Assembly: GCF_000523235.1 (NCBI RefSeq)
Contig: NZ_CP006850.1
Location: forward strand, 3,720,001 to 3,784,000
DNA from: Nocardia nova SH22a
Lineage (GTDB): Bacteria; Actinomycetota; Actinomycetes; Mycobacteriales; Mycobacteriaceae
Length of the DNA: 64,000 bases
Direction of reading: 5' to 3'
Shown: positions 18,517 through 26,289 of the stretch, in pieces
How the letters are laid out: every line of letters begins with the position of its first letter
Numbering within the stretch: position 1 is the stretch's first letter
Notes under the pieces: generated by a model
Told to the model about the DNA's origin: nothing
What the model saw: only the letters and a program-made list of their open reading frames with translations
Databases searched by the model: none
Made by a program: the position numbers and the translations under genes

Positions 18517-19134
18517 TCAGTTCCGCGCGGGCCGCAGCAGCGGTAGTACCGCGTCGGCGATCGAGTCGGGGGAGGGGAGTTCGGCCTGGGCCGCCGGTGG
18601 GCTCAGCCGATGTTGCAGTGCCCGCTGATGGGCGGCGCCCACCACGAGCAGTGCGGCCGTGCGCGGGTCGGCGACGAGGGTGTGGCGGGCCGACAGGTGG
18701 GCGATCACCGCGTCCAGGGCTCGATGCGGGCCCAGATCCAGGTCCCGGCTGCGCTCGGTGTGCGCCGCGCGCAGCTCGGCGTCGGATTCGATCGCCGCGA
18801 TCACCGGCAGTGCGGCCTGGAAGAAGTTCTCCAGCACCGTGATCAGGCCGATCAGATCGGTGCGCAGGTCGGGCGGGGTGGTGCCGGGATCCTCGGCAAG
18901 CATCTCCTTCAACGGCCTGAGCTGATGCTGGATCACCGCCTGCAGCAGGCCCGTCCGATCGCCGAAGTGGTAGAAGATGCTCGACTCGGCGACTCCGGCC
19001 CGGGTCGCGACCGCCTTCGTGGTCATCCGGGTGGCGCCCGAACTCGTGAGAATCTCCTGTGCGGCCACGATCGCCGCCTCCCGCACGCCGCTGCGTGGTC
19101 GCCCGCGCGTGCGCGCGCTGCCCTCGACACTCAC
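18517..19134 (-). CDS. TetR-family transcriptional regulator
   Basis: 205 residues, GTG start at 19134 with GAAGGAG 6 bases upstream; the longer frame would overlap the divergent gene. The DNA-binding domain covers about 10-60: RSGVREAAIVAAQEIL, TTKAVATRAGVAESSIFYHFGDRTGLL. The C-terminal ligand domain has no recognisable specificity. It is divergent from an F420-type oxidoreductase, with palindromes between, so that gene is the likely target. Confidence 0.9.
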   Translation of the reverse strand: MSVEGSARTRGRPRSGVREAAIVAAQEILTSSGATRMTTKAVATRAGVAESSIFYHFGDRTGLLQAVIQHQLRPLKEMLAEDPGTTPPDLRTDLIGLITVLENFFQAALPVIAAIESDAELRAAHTERSRDLDLGPHRALDAVIAHLSARHTLVADPRTAALLVVGAAHQRALQHRLSPPAAQAELPSPDSIADAVLPLLRPARN

Positions 19135-19168
19135 CCGGCGCTCCTTCTTCGTTGGTTCCGCTCTTGCA

Positions 19169-19181
19169 GTATGCCGCATAC
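19169..19181. promoter_or_regulatory. Palindrome in the TetR/oxidoreductase gap
   Basis: GTATGCCGCATAC, arms GTATG/CATAC around a 3-base centre; possible second regulator site. Confidence 0.4.
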
Positions 19182-19193
19182 CGTCGTATTTTC

Positions 19194-19207
19194 TGAGTAG
19201 ATACTCA
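19194..19207. promoter_or_regulatory. Likely TetR operator
   Basis: Perfect palindrome TGAGTAGATACTCA, located 25 bases before the oxidoreductase ATG between divergent genes; arms and spacing are typical of TetR boxes. Confidence 0.65.
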
Positions 19208-19232
19208 AAAATTGCGACCAGGAGATTCGCAT

Positions 19233-19733
19233 ATGTCCAGTCCCCGTACATCCGAACCCGCAGCGGCCGGTGGGGCATCGTCCGGCCGGGACCGGCTGCG
19301 CGTGCAGCGAACGGTCGACGCCGCCATGCGAACGCTGCTGCGTTCACCGCTGCACCGGCTGCTCAGTGGAAAATTGCTGATCGTCACCGTGATCGGCCGC
19401 AAGACCGGGCGCGTCTACGCCAATCCGGTCGGCTATGCCGAAGCCGACGGCGCGCTGCTGATCGGCACGGCCGCGGCGTGGCGGCGCAATCTGCGCCCCG
19501 GTGAGCCGGTCCGCATCACCTGGCGCGGCCGTGACCGGCTCGCCGACTGGGAGGTGATCTCGGCCGAGCGCGAGATCACCGAGCCCTATCGCATCATCCT
19601 CACGCAGAACCCCACCCACGGCCGGTTCGCCGGGATCGGACTCGACGCCGACGGCAATCCCGACCGCGATCAGCTGCGGGCGGCCCTGGGGCGCGGCACC
19701 GTGGTGGTGCGCCTGCGCCCCCGGCCCGCCTAG
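19233..19733 (+). CDS. Deazaflavin (F420)-dependent nitroreductase-family protein (DUF385/Ddn-like)
   Basis: 166 residues from the ATG at 19233 (AGGAG 10 bases upstream). After a variable N-terminal helix, the split-barrel core carries LIVTVIGRKTGRVYANPVGY, the family fingerprint, then IGTAAAWRRNLRPGEPVRI. Ddn relatives bind F420H2 and reduce quinones or nitro compounds; the actual substrate here is unknown. It is probably repressed by the divergent TetR through 19194-19207. The stop codon overlaps the convergent tldE stop. Confidence 0.85.
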   Translation: MSSPRTSEPAAAGGASSGRDRLRVQRTVDAAMRTLLRSPLHRLLSGKLLIVTVIGRKTGRVYANPVGYAEADGALLIGTAAAWRRNLRPGEPVRITWRGRDRLADWEVISAEREITEPYRIILTQNPTHGRFAGIGLDADGNPDRDQLRAALGRGTVVVRLRPRPA

Positions 19734-21124
19734 GTGGCCCGGCTCACCGACGACATGTGGAAGTCGGGAATCCGCATGGGCGGCATCGCCGTGCGGGTGA
19801 ACCAGTCCTTCCATTCGCGCGGCAGGGTGATCTCGGTCGCGCCGACCTCGGTGGCCCGGCGCAGCAGATCCAGCGGGCTCTCGTTGAAGCGGAAGTTGTT
19901 CACCGCGGCCGTCACCGCGCCGTCCTCCACCAGGTACACGCCGTCGCGGGTGAGTCCGGTCTGCAGCAGGGTGGCCGGATCCACCTCCCGGATGTACCAC
20001 AGGCAGGTCAGCAGCAGACCGCGCTCGGTCCCGGCGATCATCTGCTCCAGCGTCGTGTCCGTTCCGCCGGACAGCAGCAGATTGTCGCAGGCGGGCGTGA
20101 CGGGTTCGCCGAATTGCGCGGCCGCCGCGCGGGGGTAGACGAGGGAGGTGATCACGCCCTCGCGCAGCCAGTCGACGCGATCGGTGCCGAGGCCGTTGTC
20201 GAAGATCGAGATCATCTCCGAGGACGCGGTGGTGGTGACGAACGGCTGGTACCCGAGCCCGTCCGCCCGCGGATCGGAGTAGAGCGTGAGCGGGATCTCG
20301 GTGAGCCGTTCACCCACCCGGGTGCCACCGGCGCGCGCGAACGCGGTGTGCCCCTCGTGGGCGCCGCGCCCGTCCATCGACCACAACATCGGAATGAGCA
20401 GATCGGCGACGGCCGACGGCGGCAGCAGGGTGGGATAGCGGCCCGCGGGCAGTTCCACACGCCGCGCGCACCAGTCCAGGCGGCGGCTCAGTTCCGCCAG
20501 CAGATCGGTGACGCCGATATCGGCGAAATCGGTGGTCGGCGCGCCCACCCAGGCGCTGGCCGGATCGTTGTCGCCGCCGCGTTTGCCGTTGATCTCGATC
20601 GATCCCGTCGGCTGCGTCCAGCGGCGGCGGATTCCGGTGGAGGTCCCCAGCCAGGTGGTGTGCAACTGATGATGGGCGAAACCGTAGAGCCGATCCGTTC
20701 CGGCGAATCCTGCCGCCAGTTCGTCCGCGAGCCCGGTGAACACCTCGATACCGGTCTCGGGCACCGTGTCCGCCCAGGTCGAATCCGCCGGAGCCCCGGC
20801 ACTGTCCGGGTCCAGCAGCGGCATCGCGTCCGCGGCGGGCTCGGCGGTGCGGGCCGCGTCCTCGGCGCGCCGCACCACCGCCTCGATATCCCCCGGATCG
20901 ACGCTCGTGGATCCGGCGCTGCCGACCCGTGCCGCGCGCGGGCCCTCCCGCAGAATCGAGATCACCGACCACGATCGTGACACCGACGCCCCGTTGGTCG
21001 TCATCGAATTACCCGCCCAGCGCAGCGAGGTATCCGACGCGTCGGTGACGATCACGATCGTCTCGTCCGCGCGTGCCGCGGCCAGCGCCCGTTCGACGAC
21101 CTCCCCGCCGTGCGTCATGGTCAC
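19730..21124 (-). CDS. tldE: TldE/PmbA-type metalloprotease subunit
   Basis: 464 residues, GTG start at 21124 with AGGAGG 8 bases upstream. It contains PmbA/TldE family blocks: LRWAGNSMTTNGASVSRS, RYPTLLPPSAVADLL, GTRVGERLTEIPLTLYSD and the C-terminal VNNFRFNESPLDLLRRA. There is no HExxxH, as expected for the non-catalytic partner. TldD/TldE form a heterodimeric protease that digests unfolded peptides and matures some ribosomal peptides. It lies 67 bases after tldD and is almost certainly co-transcribed. Confidence 0.92.
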   Translation of the reverse strand: MTMTHGGEVVERALAAARADETIVIVTDASDTSLRWAGNSMTTNGASVSRSWSVISILREGPRAARVGSAGSTSVDPGDIEAVVRRAEDAARTAEPAADAMPLLDPDSAGAPADSTWADTVPETGIEVFTGLADELAAGFAGTDRLYGFAHHQLHTTWLGTSTGIRRRWTQPTGSIEINGKRGGDNDPASAWVGAPTTDFADIGVTDLLAELSRRLDWCARRVELPAGRYPTLLPPSAVADLLIPMLWSMDGRGAHEGHTAFARAGGTRVGERLTEIPLTLYSDPRADGLGYQPFVTTTASSEMISIFDNGLGTDRVDWLREGVITSLVYPRAAAAQFGEPVTPACDNLLLSGGTDTTLEQMIAGTERGLLLTCLWYIREVDPATLLQTGLTRDGVYLVEDGAVTAAVNNFRFNESPLDLLRRATEVGATEITLPREWKDWFTRTAMPPMRIPDFHMSSVSRAT

Positions 21125-21191
21125 CGGCCGACCTCCTGTGCTGTACGTGCGAATGGGGAATATGCGGCTGCGCGGGCTGCGCCGTTGTCAC

Positions 21192-22715
21192 TCACCCCGC
21201 CTCCTGACGGGTGTTGAGGATGTTGACCCCGCGCACGAGCACCGAGGGACAACCGTGGGAGACCGCGGCGACCTGGCCCGGCTGGGCCTTGCCGCAGTTG
21301 AACGCGCCGCCGAGTACCCAGGTCGACGGCCCGCCGACCGCCTCCATCGACCCCCAGAAATCCGTGGTGGTGGCCTGGTAGGCGACATCGCGCAACTGCC
21401 CGGCCAGTTCTCCGTTGCGAATCCGATAGAAGCGCTGGCCGGTGAATTGAAAGTTGTAGCGCTGCATATCTATCGACCAGGACCGGTCGCCGACGATGTA
21501 GATCCCGTCCTCGACGCGGCCGATGAGATCGGCGGTGCTCGTGTCGTGGTCGGGATCGGGTTGCAGCGACACATTGGCCATGCGCTGGATGGGCACGTGA
21601 TGCGCCGAATCGGCATAGGAGCAGCCGTTGGAGCGCGCCACGCCGAGGCGCGGCGCGAAGACCCGGTCGAGCTGGTAGCCGACGAGTGTCCCGTCGCGCA
21701 CCAGATCCCAGCGCTGCCCGGCCACCCCCTCGTCGTCGTAGCCGACACTGGCCAGGCCGTGCTCCTGGGTGCGATCACCGGTGACGTGCATGACCGGCGT
21801 GCCGTAGCGCAGCGTCCCGAGCTGGTCGGGGGTGGCGAAGGAGGTTCCGGCGTAGGCGGATTCGTAGCCGATGGCCCGGTCGTACTCGGTGGCGTGGCCG
21901 ATGGACTCGTGGATGGTGAGCCACAGATTCGTCGGATCGATCACCAGATCGGCCGGACCCGCCGCGACCGACGGCGCCGCGACCTTCTCCGCGAGCCACT
22001 GCGGTATCCGCGCCAGCTCGTCGTCCCAGTCCCACACCCCGTCGGCGCCGGTGACGTATTCCCAGCCGCGCCCGGCCGGTGCGGCCAGTGTCCGCATCGT
22101 CTCGAAGGCGCCGGTGGCCGCGTCCACGCTGATGGCCTCGAGCTGCGGATGCAACCGCACCCGCTGCTGGGTGATCGTGGAGCCCGCGGTGTCGGCGTAG
22201 TAGGTCTGCTCCTTGACCTGCAGCACCGAGGCGGTGACGTGATCGACGCCCGCCGCCGCGGCCAGCCGCTGCGAATAGTCCTGCAGCAGGCCCACTTTCT
22301 CCGGCGTCGCCACCGCGAAGGGGTCCATCCGGTAGGGCGAGACCCAGGTCGCGTCGCGGTACACCGGCTCGTCGGCGAGTTCGACGCGCTCGCTGTTGAG
22401 CGCCCGCAGCGTCCGCGCGACCACCACCGCGCGCCGGGCCACCGCGGCGGCCCGCTCGGGGGTGAGCTCGCAGTGCGAGGCGAAACCCCAGGTGCCGTCG
22501 ACGATCACGCGGACCGCGAACCCGAGATCCACATCGTTGGCGATGGATTCGACGCGGCCGTCGCGCAGCCGGATCGATTGGGTCACCAGCCGATGCACCC
22601 GCAGGTCGGCGTGCTCGGCACCGGCGGCGCGGGCGGCCGACAGCGCCGCATCGGACAGGGCGGCCAGCGGTAGCGCGCGGAACTGTTCGTCCACGGTCGC
22701 GGATGCGGTGCTCAC
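21192..22715 (-). CDS. tldD: TldD metalloprotease, catalytic subunit
   Basis: 507 residues. The zinc motif is HESIGHATEYDRA at about 245, a variant of the usual HExxGH-x2-E. Typical TldD blocks are IRLRDGRVESIANDVDLGFAVRV, WLTIHESIGHA, GYDDEGVAGQRWDLVRDG and the C-terminal FNCGKAQPGQ with its conserved Cys. I set the start at the GTG at 22715 because TAGCGT lies 7 bases upstream on the minus strand; the GTG at 22724 would fall inside that box. It is transcribed with tldE and divergent from a TetR gene. Confidence 0.93.
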   Translation of the reverse strand: MSTASATVDEQFRALPLAALSDAALSAARAAGAEHADLRVHRLVTQSIRLRDGRVESIANDVDLGFAVRVIVDGTWGFASHCELTPERAAAVARRAVVVARTLRALNSERVELADEPVYRDATWVSPYRMDPFAVATPEKVGLLQDYSQRLAAAAGVDHVTASVLQVKEQTYYADTAGSTITQQRVRLHPQLEAISVDAATGAFETMRTLAAPAGRGWEYVTGADGVWDWDDELARIPQWLAEKVAAPSVAAGPADLVIDPTNLWLTIHESIGHATEYDRAIGYESAYAGTSFATPDQLGTLRYGTPVMHVTGDRTQEHGLASVGYDDEGVAGQRWDLVRDGTLVGYQLDRVFAPRLGVARSNGCSYADSAHHVPIQRMANVSLQPDPDHDTSTADLIGRVEDGIYIVGDRSWSIDMQRYNFQFTGQRFYRIRNGELAGQLRDVAYQATTTDFWGSMEAVGGPSTWVLGGAFNCGKAQPGQVAAVSHGCPSVLVRGVNILNTRQEAG

Positions 22716-22722
22716 CCGGACC

Positions 22723-22728
22723 ACGCTA
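22723..22728 (-). promoter_or_regulatory. Putative -10 box (TAGCGT) of tldD-tldE
   Basis: Identical hexamer and 7-base spacing to those at 2583-2588 and 4270-4275. Confidence 0.5.
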
Positions 22729-22803
22729 ATTGCTGAACACCCGCCGGTTCAACAGATCCGGCGACCGGCGTCTCGAAATCACCTGGGAGCGTGGACGACA
22801 CGC

Positions 22804-22836
22804 CGTGCATGTTTGCATTCGATGCAAACATGCACG
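22804..22836. promoter_or_regulatory. 33-bp perfect dyad between tldD and a TetR gene
   Basis: Arms CGTGCATGTTTGCAT and ATGCAAACATGCACG (15 bp each) flank a 3-base centre. It lies 76 bases from the tldD -10 box and 72 bases from the TetR -10 box. There is no T-run, so an operator is more likely than a terminator. Confidence 0.7.
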
Positions 22837-22907
22837 AAATGCGGTGTGGCACGAGGTGAAACGCGCGCGAAACGCGCAGCCTGCCGCAGGTTTCGCCGGC
22901 GATGCCG

Positions 22908-22913
22908 TACTGT
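22908..22913 (+). promoter_or_regulatory. Putative -10 box (TACTGT) of the TetR gene at 22922
   Basis: TANNNT with an 8-base gap to the GTG start. Confidence 0.45.
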
Positions 22914-22921
22914 CTGCCCGC

Positions 22922-23578
22922 GTGCCGCCATCCGCACTCCGTGACCGCAAGCGCGAACGTACCCGCCGTGCCCTCCTCGAAGCCGCCGCCGATCTGTTCG
23001 AATCCCGCGGCTACGAAGCGACCACCGTCGCCGATATCGCCGCCGCCGCCGAGGTGGGCACCCGGACGTTCTTCAACTACTTCGAGAGTAAAGAGGAATT
23101 GCTCTTTCCGGAACCCGACGAGCGGGTGAGCGCCGCCGTCACCGCGATCGCGAGCCGGCGCAGCGACGAACGTCCGGTCGAGGTGCTGCTGCGCGCCCTG
23201 CGTGCCGCCGGTGACAATCCCGGCGATCACCTCGGTGACGAACTGCCCGCCCGCATCGCGGTGCTGCGCGCCCGGGTCTCCCGCACGGTACCGGCGGTGA
23301 GCGGGCGCGCCGCACACGCCCAGCTGGCCGCGCAGCAGGAGATCGCGCGCAGGCTGCGCGACGCCTTCCCCGAAGAACTCGACGAGGTCGGCGCCGCGGC
23401 GCTGGTCGGCGCGGTCGTGGGCGCGGTCTCCGGGGCGCTCACCGTCCTGTTCCAGGGCAGGCACGCGGTCGAGGACGGGGAGCGGTTGCATCGCACGATC
23501 CGCGAGACCACCTCGCGGGTGCTGGCGCCCTGGTTGTCGGCGGGACGGCACATGACCGCCGCCGAGGTCCCGTGCTGA
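22922..23578 (+). CDS. TetR-family regulator
   Basis: 218 residues from the GTG at 22922. DNA-binding domain at about 5-58: RKRERTRRALLEAAADLF, TTVADIAAAAEVGTRTFFNYFESKEELLF, the pattern of the common MftR/AcrR-like actinobacterial group. The C-terminal region is Ala-rich and helical. Earlier in-frame starts would place the 33-bp dyad inside the coding region and add an uncharacteristic N-terminus. Targets are probably itself and tldD, judged from the dyad. Confidence 0.88.
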   Translation: MPPSALRDRKRERTRRALLEAAADLFESRGYEATTVADIAAAAEVGTRTFFNYFESKEELLFPEPDERVSAAVTAIASRRSDERPVEVLLRALRAAGDNPGDHLGDELPARIAVLRARVSRTVPAVSGRAAHAQLAAQQEIARRLRDAFPEELDEVGAAALVGAVVGAVSGALTVLFQGRHAVEDGERLHRTIRETTSRVLAPWLSAGRHMTAAEVPC

Positions 23579-23605
23579 GCGGCGAAGAGCCGGTCGCGCG
23601 CCGCC

Positions 23606-23611
23606 TAGTCT
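23606..23611 (+). promoter_or_regulatory. Putative -10 box (TAGTCT) of the sensor kinase
   Basis: Six bases before the GTG at 23618. Confidence 0.45.
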
Positions 23612-23617
23612 GAACCG

Positions 23618-24811
23618 GTGCGCCGATTCAGTCTGTGGCTCCGCGGCAAACCGCTGGTGGCCGATTCCGTCTACGCGGCCGTGCTCGTGCTGCTGGACGT
23701 GCTGACCATCGGCGGAAAGCAGCACTGGCTCGCCTATCTGATCCTGGGGCTGATCGTCCCGATCCCGGTGATCTGGCGGCGCGTCTACCCGCGTGCGAGC
23801 GCGGTGGCGCTGCTGGTGCTGTCGATCTCGACCACCGCGGTGTGTGTGGTGCTCGACGAGGATCTGCAGGTGCCCGCGTTACTGGCCGTCGGGGTCGCCC
23901 TCTACACCCTGGTCGCCTACGTCGGGCGGCGCGAGGGGCTGCTGTATCTGGTGGGCCTGGTGATCGACGGTGTGTTCTCGCTGGCCGTGGTGAACCAATC
24001 GCCGGCGATCCTGCTCGGATTCCTGGTCATGTACTACGCGCTGTGCTGGACACTCGCCGAATTCCTCGGCGCCCGGCACGCCTACGACGCCGAGGTCGCG
24101 GCGCGGCTGGCGGTCGCCGACTACGACCGTGACCGCAGCGCCCACGACGCGGTCGCGACCGAACGCACCCGCATCGCCCGCGAACTGCACGATGTGGTGG
24201 CGCACGCGGTGAGCGTGATCATCGTGCAGGCCGACGGCGCGAAATTCGCGCTGCGCGGCGATCCCGCGGTCACCGAACGCGCGCTCACCACCATCGCCGT
24301 CACCGGCCGGGAGGCCCTGCGCGAGCTGCGCCGCACCGTGGAACTGCTGCGCACCGAACACGCGCCCGAACAGCTGCCCCAGCACGGCACCGCCGGCCTG
24401 GCGAAGGTCGTGGAGATGATGCGCAACGCCGGACTGGCCGTGGAACTGGAGTTGACCGGTGAACTCGACGATGTCGCCCCCGAGGTCAGCCTCGGCATGC
24501 ATCGCATCGTCCAGGAATCGCTGACCAACACCTTCCGGCACGCCGGACCCGATCCGCAGGCCTGGGTGCGGGTGCGCCGCCGCGACACCGATGTCCTGGT
24601 CGAGGTGCTCGATCGCGGGCTCGGTCGCGGCGCGGCCGACGGACCGGGCACCGAGGCGGCGCGCAACGGCATCGCCGGGAGTGGACTCGGACTCGTCGGG
24701 ATGCGGGAACGGATCGCGGTCCTGGGCGGCACCCTCGAGGTGGGCAAGCGGCCCGAGGGCGGCTGGCGGGTGTGCGCGAGCATTCCGCTGTGGCGGGAAC
24801 AGCCGGACTGA
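23618..24811 (+). CDS. Sensor histidine kinase, NarL-type partner (HisKA_3)
   Basis: 397 residues. The N-terminal half contains about five membrane helices (about 15-165) with very short loops, so stimulus sensing is probably within the membrane. The dimerisation/phosphoacceptor motif is RIARELHDVVAHAVSV, with H191 the phosphorylated residue. The HATPase domain follows, with N-box VQESLTNTFRHA and G-box GSGLGLVGMRERI. Its response regulator is 31 bases downstream. Signal unknown. Confidence 0.93.
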   Translation: MRRFSLWLRGKPLVADSVYAAVLVLLDVLTIGGKQHWLAYLILGLIVPIPVIWRRVYPRASAVALLVLSISTTAVCVVLDEDLQVPALLAVGVALYTLVAYVGRREGLLYLVGLVIDGVFSLAVVNQSPAILLGFLVMYYALCWTLAEFLGARHAYDAEVAARLAVADYDRDRSAHDAVATERTRIARELHDVVAHAVSVIIVQADGAKFALRGDPAVTERALTTIAVTGREALRELRRTVELLRTEHAPEQLPQHGTAGLAKVVEMMRNAGLAVELELTGELDDVAPEVSLGMHRIVQESLTNTFRHAGPDPQAWVRVRRRDTDVLVEVLDRGLGRGAADGPGTEAARNGIAGSGLGLVGMRERIAVLGGTLEVGKRPEGGWRVCASIPLWREQPD

Positions 24812-24830
24812 GCCGGCGGGCGCCGCCGAT

Positions 24831-24836
24831 TAGATT
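24831..24836 (+). promoter_or_regulatory. Putative -10 box (TAGATT) of the response regulator
   Basis: Six bases before the GTG at 24843; would allow separate transcription from the kinase. Confidence 0.4.
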
Positions 24837-24842
24837 GGAGCG

Positions 24843-25502
24843 GTGCCGATTACCGTACTCGTCGTCGACGACCAGGAACTGATGCGTGCCGGACTGGAGA
24901 TGGTGCTGGGCGCACATCCCGACGTCGAGGTCGTCGCGCAGGCCGACAACGGCGCGACCGCGGTCCGGCTGGCCACCGAGCTGATCCCGGATGTCGTGCT
25001 GATGGATGTGCGCATGCCGGTCGTGGACGGTGTCACCGCGACCGCCCAGATCCTCGAGTCCGGGTGCGGCAGCCGAGTACTGGTGATGACGACCTTCGAT
25101 CTCGACGAGCACGCCCTGGGCGCCCTGCGCGCGGGAGCCAGCGGATTCCTGCTCAAGGACACCCCGCCCGAGGATCTGATCTCCGCCATCCGCAGCGTCG
25201 CGGCCGGGGACGCCGTGGTCTCACCGAAGGTCACCAAACGACTGCTGAACCGGTTGATCGCCGCGGACCCGACCCGCGCCCGCGACCCCGACGTCCTCGA
25301 CGTCCTCACCGCCCGGGAACGCGAGGTGCTCGAACAGATCGCCGCGGGTCGTTCCAATGCCGAGATCGCCGCGGAGTTGTTCCTGTCGGAGGCCACGGTG
25401 AAGACCCATGTCGGCCGGGTGCTGACCAAACTCGGCCTGCGCGACCGGGTGCAGGCGGTGGTCCTGGCCTACGAGACCGGGTTGGTCACACCCGGCAGCT
25501 GA
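24843..25502 (+). CDS. NarL/FixJ-family response regulator
   Basis: 219 residues. The receiver domain has DD at 9-10, the phosphoacceptor D55 in LMDVRMP, T84-ish in VMTTFD and K105 in FLLKDTPPE. A LuxR-type HTH at about 150-212 contains LTAREREVLEQIAAGRSNAE and SEATVKTHVGRVLTKLGLRDR. It is the cognate partner of the upstream kinase. GTG start; an upstream GTG is not needed. Confidence 0.95.
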   Translation: MPITVLVVDDQELMRAGLEMVLGAHPDVEVVAQADNGATAVRLATELIPDVVLMDVRMPVVDGVTATAQILESGCGSRVLVMTTFDLDEHALGALRAGASGFLLKDTPPEDLISAIRSVAAGDAVVSPKVTKRLLNRLIAADPTRARDPDVLDVLTAREREVLEQIAAGRSNAEIAAELFLSEATVKTHVGRVLTKLGLRDRVQAVVLAYETGLVTPGS

Positions 25503-25585
25503 GCACGCGCCGGAAAGTTGTCCGATCCGGGAGAAAAATCGGACGCCCGTGCGTTGGGCAGGGTAGATCGTGGAAAGGATCGCCG

Positions 25586-26068
25586 ATGCCCGCCCTCTTG
25601 TTCGCCCTGTATCTCGTCGTCGAGATCGCGGTGCTGGTCGTGGTCGGTCACCTGATCGGTGCCGTGCCGACCATCCTGCTGCTGATCGCGGGTTCCGCGC
25701 TCGGCCTGATCCTGGTCCGCTCCCAGGGCCGTCGGGTGTTCCAGCAGTTCCGCCGTGCCCGCCGCGGTGAGATCGGCCCGGGAACCGCGGTCGCCGACGG
25801 CGCGCTCGTCGGCACCGGTGCGGTGCTGATGTTCGTGCCCGGCCTGGTGACCTCGGTTCTCGGCCTGATCCTGTTGCTGCCGACCCGCGCACTGCTGCGG
25901 CCGCTGGTCTCGGCCGCGGCGCTGCGCCGGATCGACCGGCTGACCATGGCCGCGGGCTATCGCGGTGTGGTGGTCGATCCCTCCGGCGAGGTGGTCGACG
26001 GTGTGGTGGTCGACCAGTACTACGACGACGGGCAGGGCACGACCCGGCGCATGATCGACCCGGACTGA
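25586..26068 (+). CDS. fxsA: FxsA-family membrane protein
   Basis: 160 residues from the ATG at 25586 (GAAAGG upstream). FxsA features: N-terminal helix LLFALYLVVEIAVLVVVGHL, a second helix VPTILLLIAGSALGLILVRSQG, a cytoplasmic linker RRVFQQFRRARRGE, a third helix with FVPGLVTSVLGLILLLP and a polar tail with an acidic end. FxsA in E. coli relieves phage T7 exclusion; its normal role is unclear. It is the positional equivalent of Rv2053c, upstream of lnt. Confidence 0.9.
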   Translation: MPALLFALYLVVEIAVLVVVGHLIGAVPTILLLIAGSALGLILVRSQGRRVFQQFRRARRGEIGPGTAVADGALVGTGAVLMFVPGLVTSVLGLILLLPTRALLRPLVSAAALRRIDRLTMAAGYRGVVVDPSGEVVDGVVVDQYYDDGQGTTRRMIDPD

Positions 26069-26289
26069 CCCGGGGCGCGGCGCGGGGTCGGGGGCCGCGC
26101 CGCCGCCACGGACGGCGGTCGCCGCGAGGTCCCGGCGTGATCGTCGCACCGGAACACGCGTGCCTCCGGTGGAACGGCGTTCTCGCCGCCGTATCGGACG
26201 GGTAGCCGCGTCACGGCTGGCGCGGTCGCGCACCGTGCCCCTGTGGGCCGCGTTCCGGCCGGGTGGGGCGTGCGGCACACTGGTCACCC

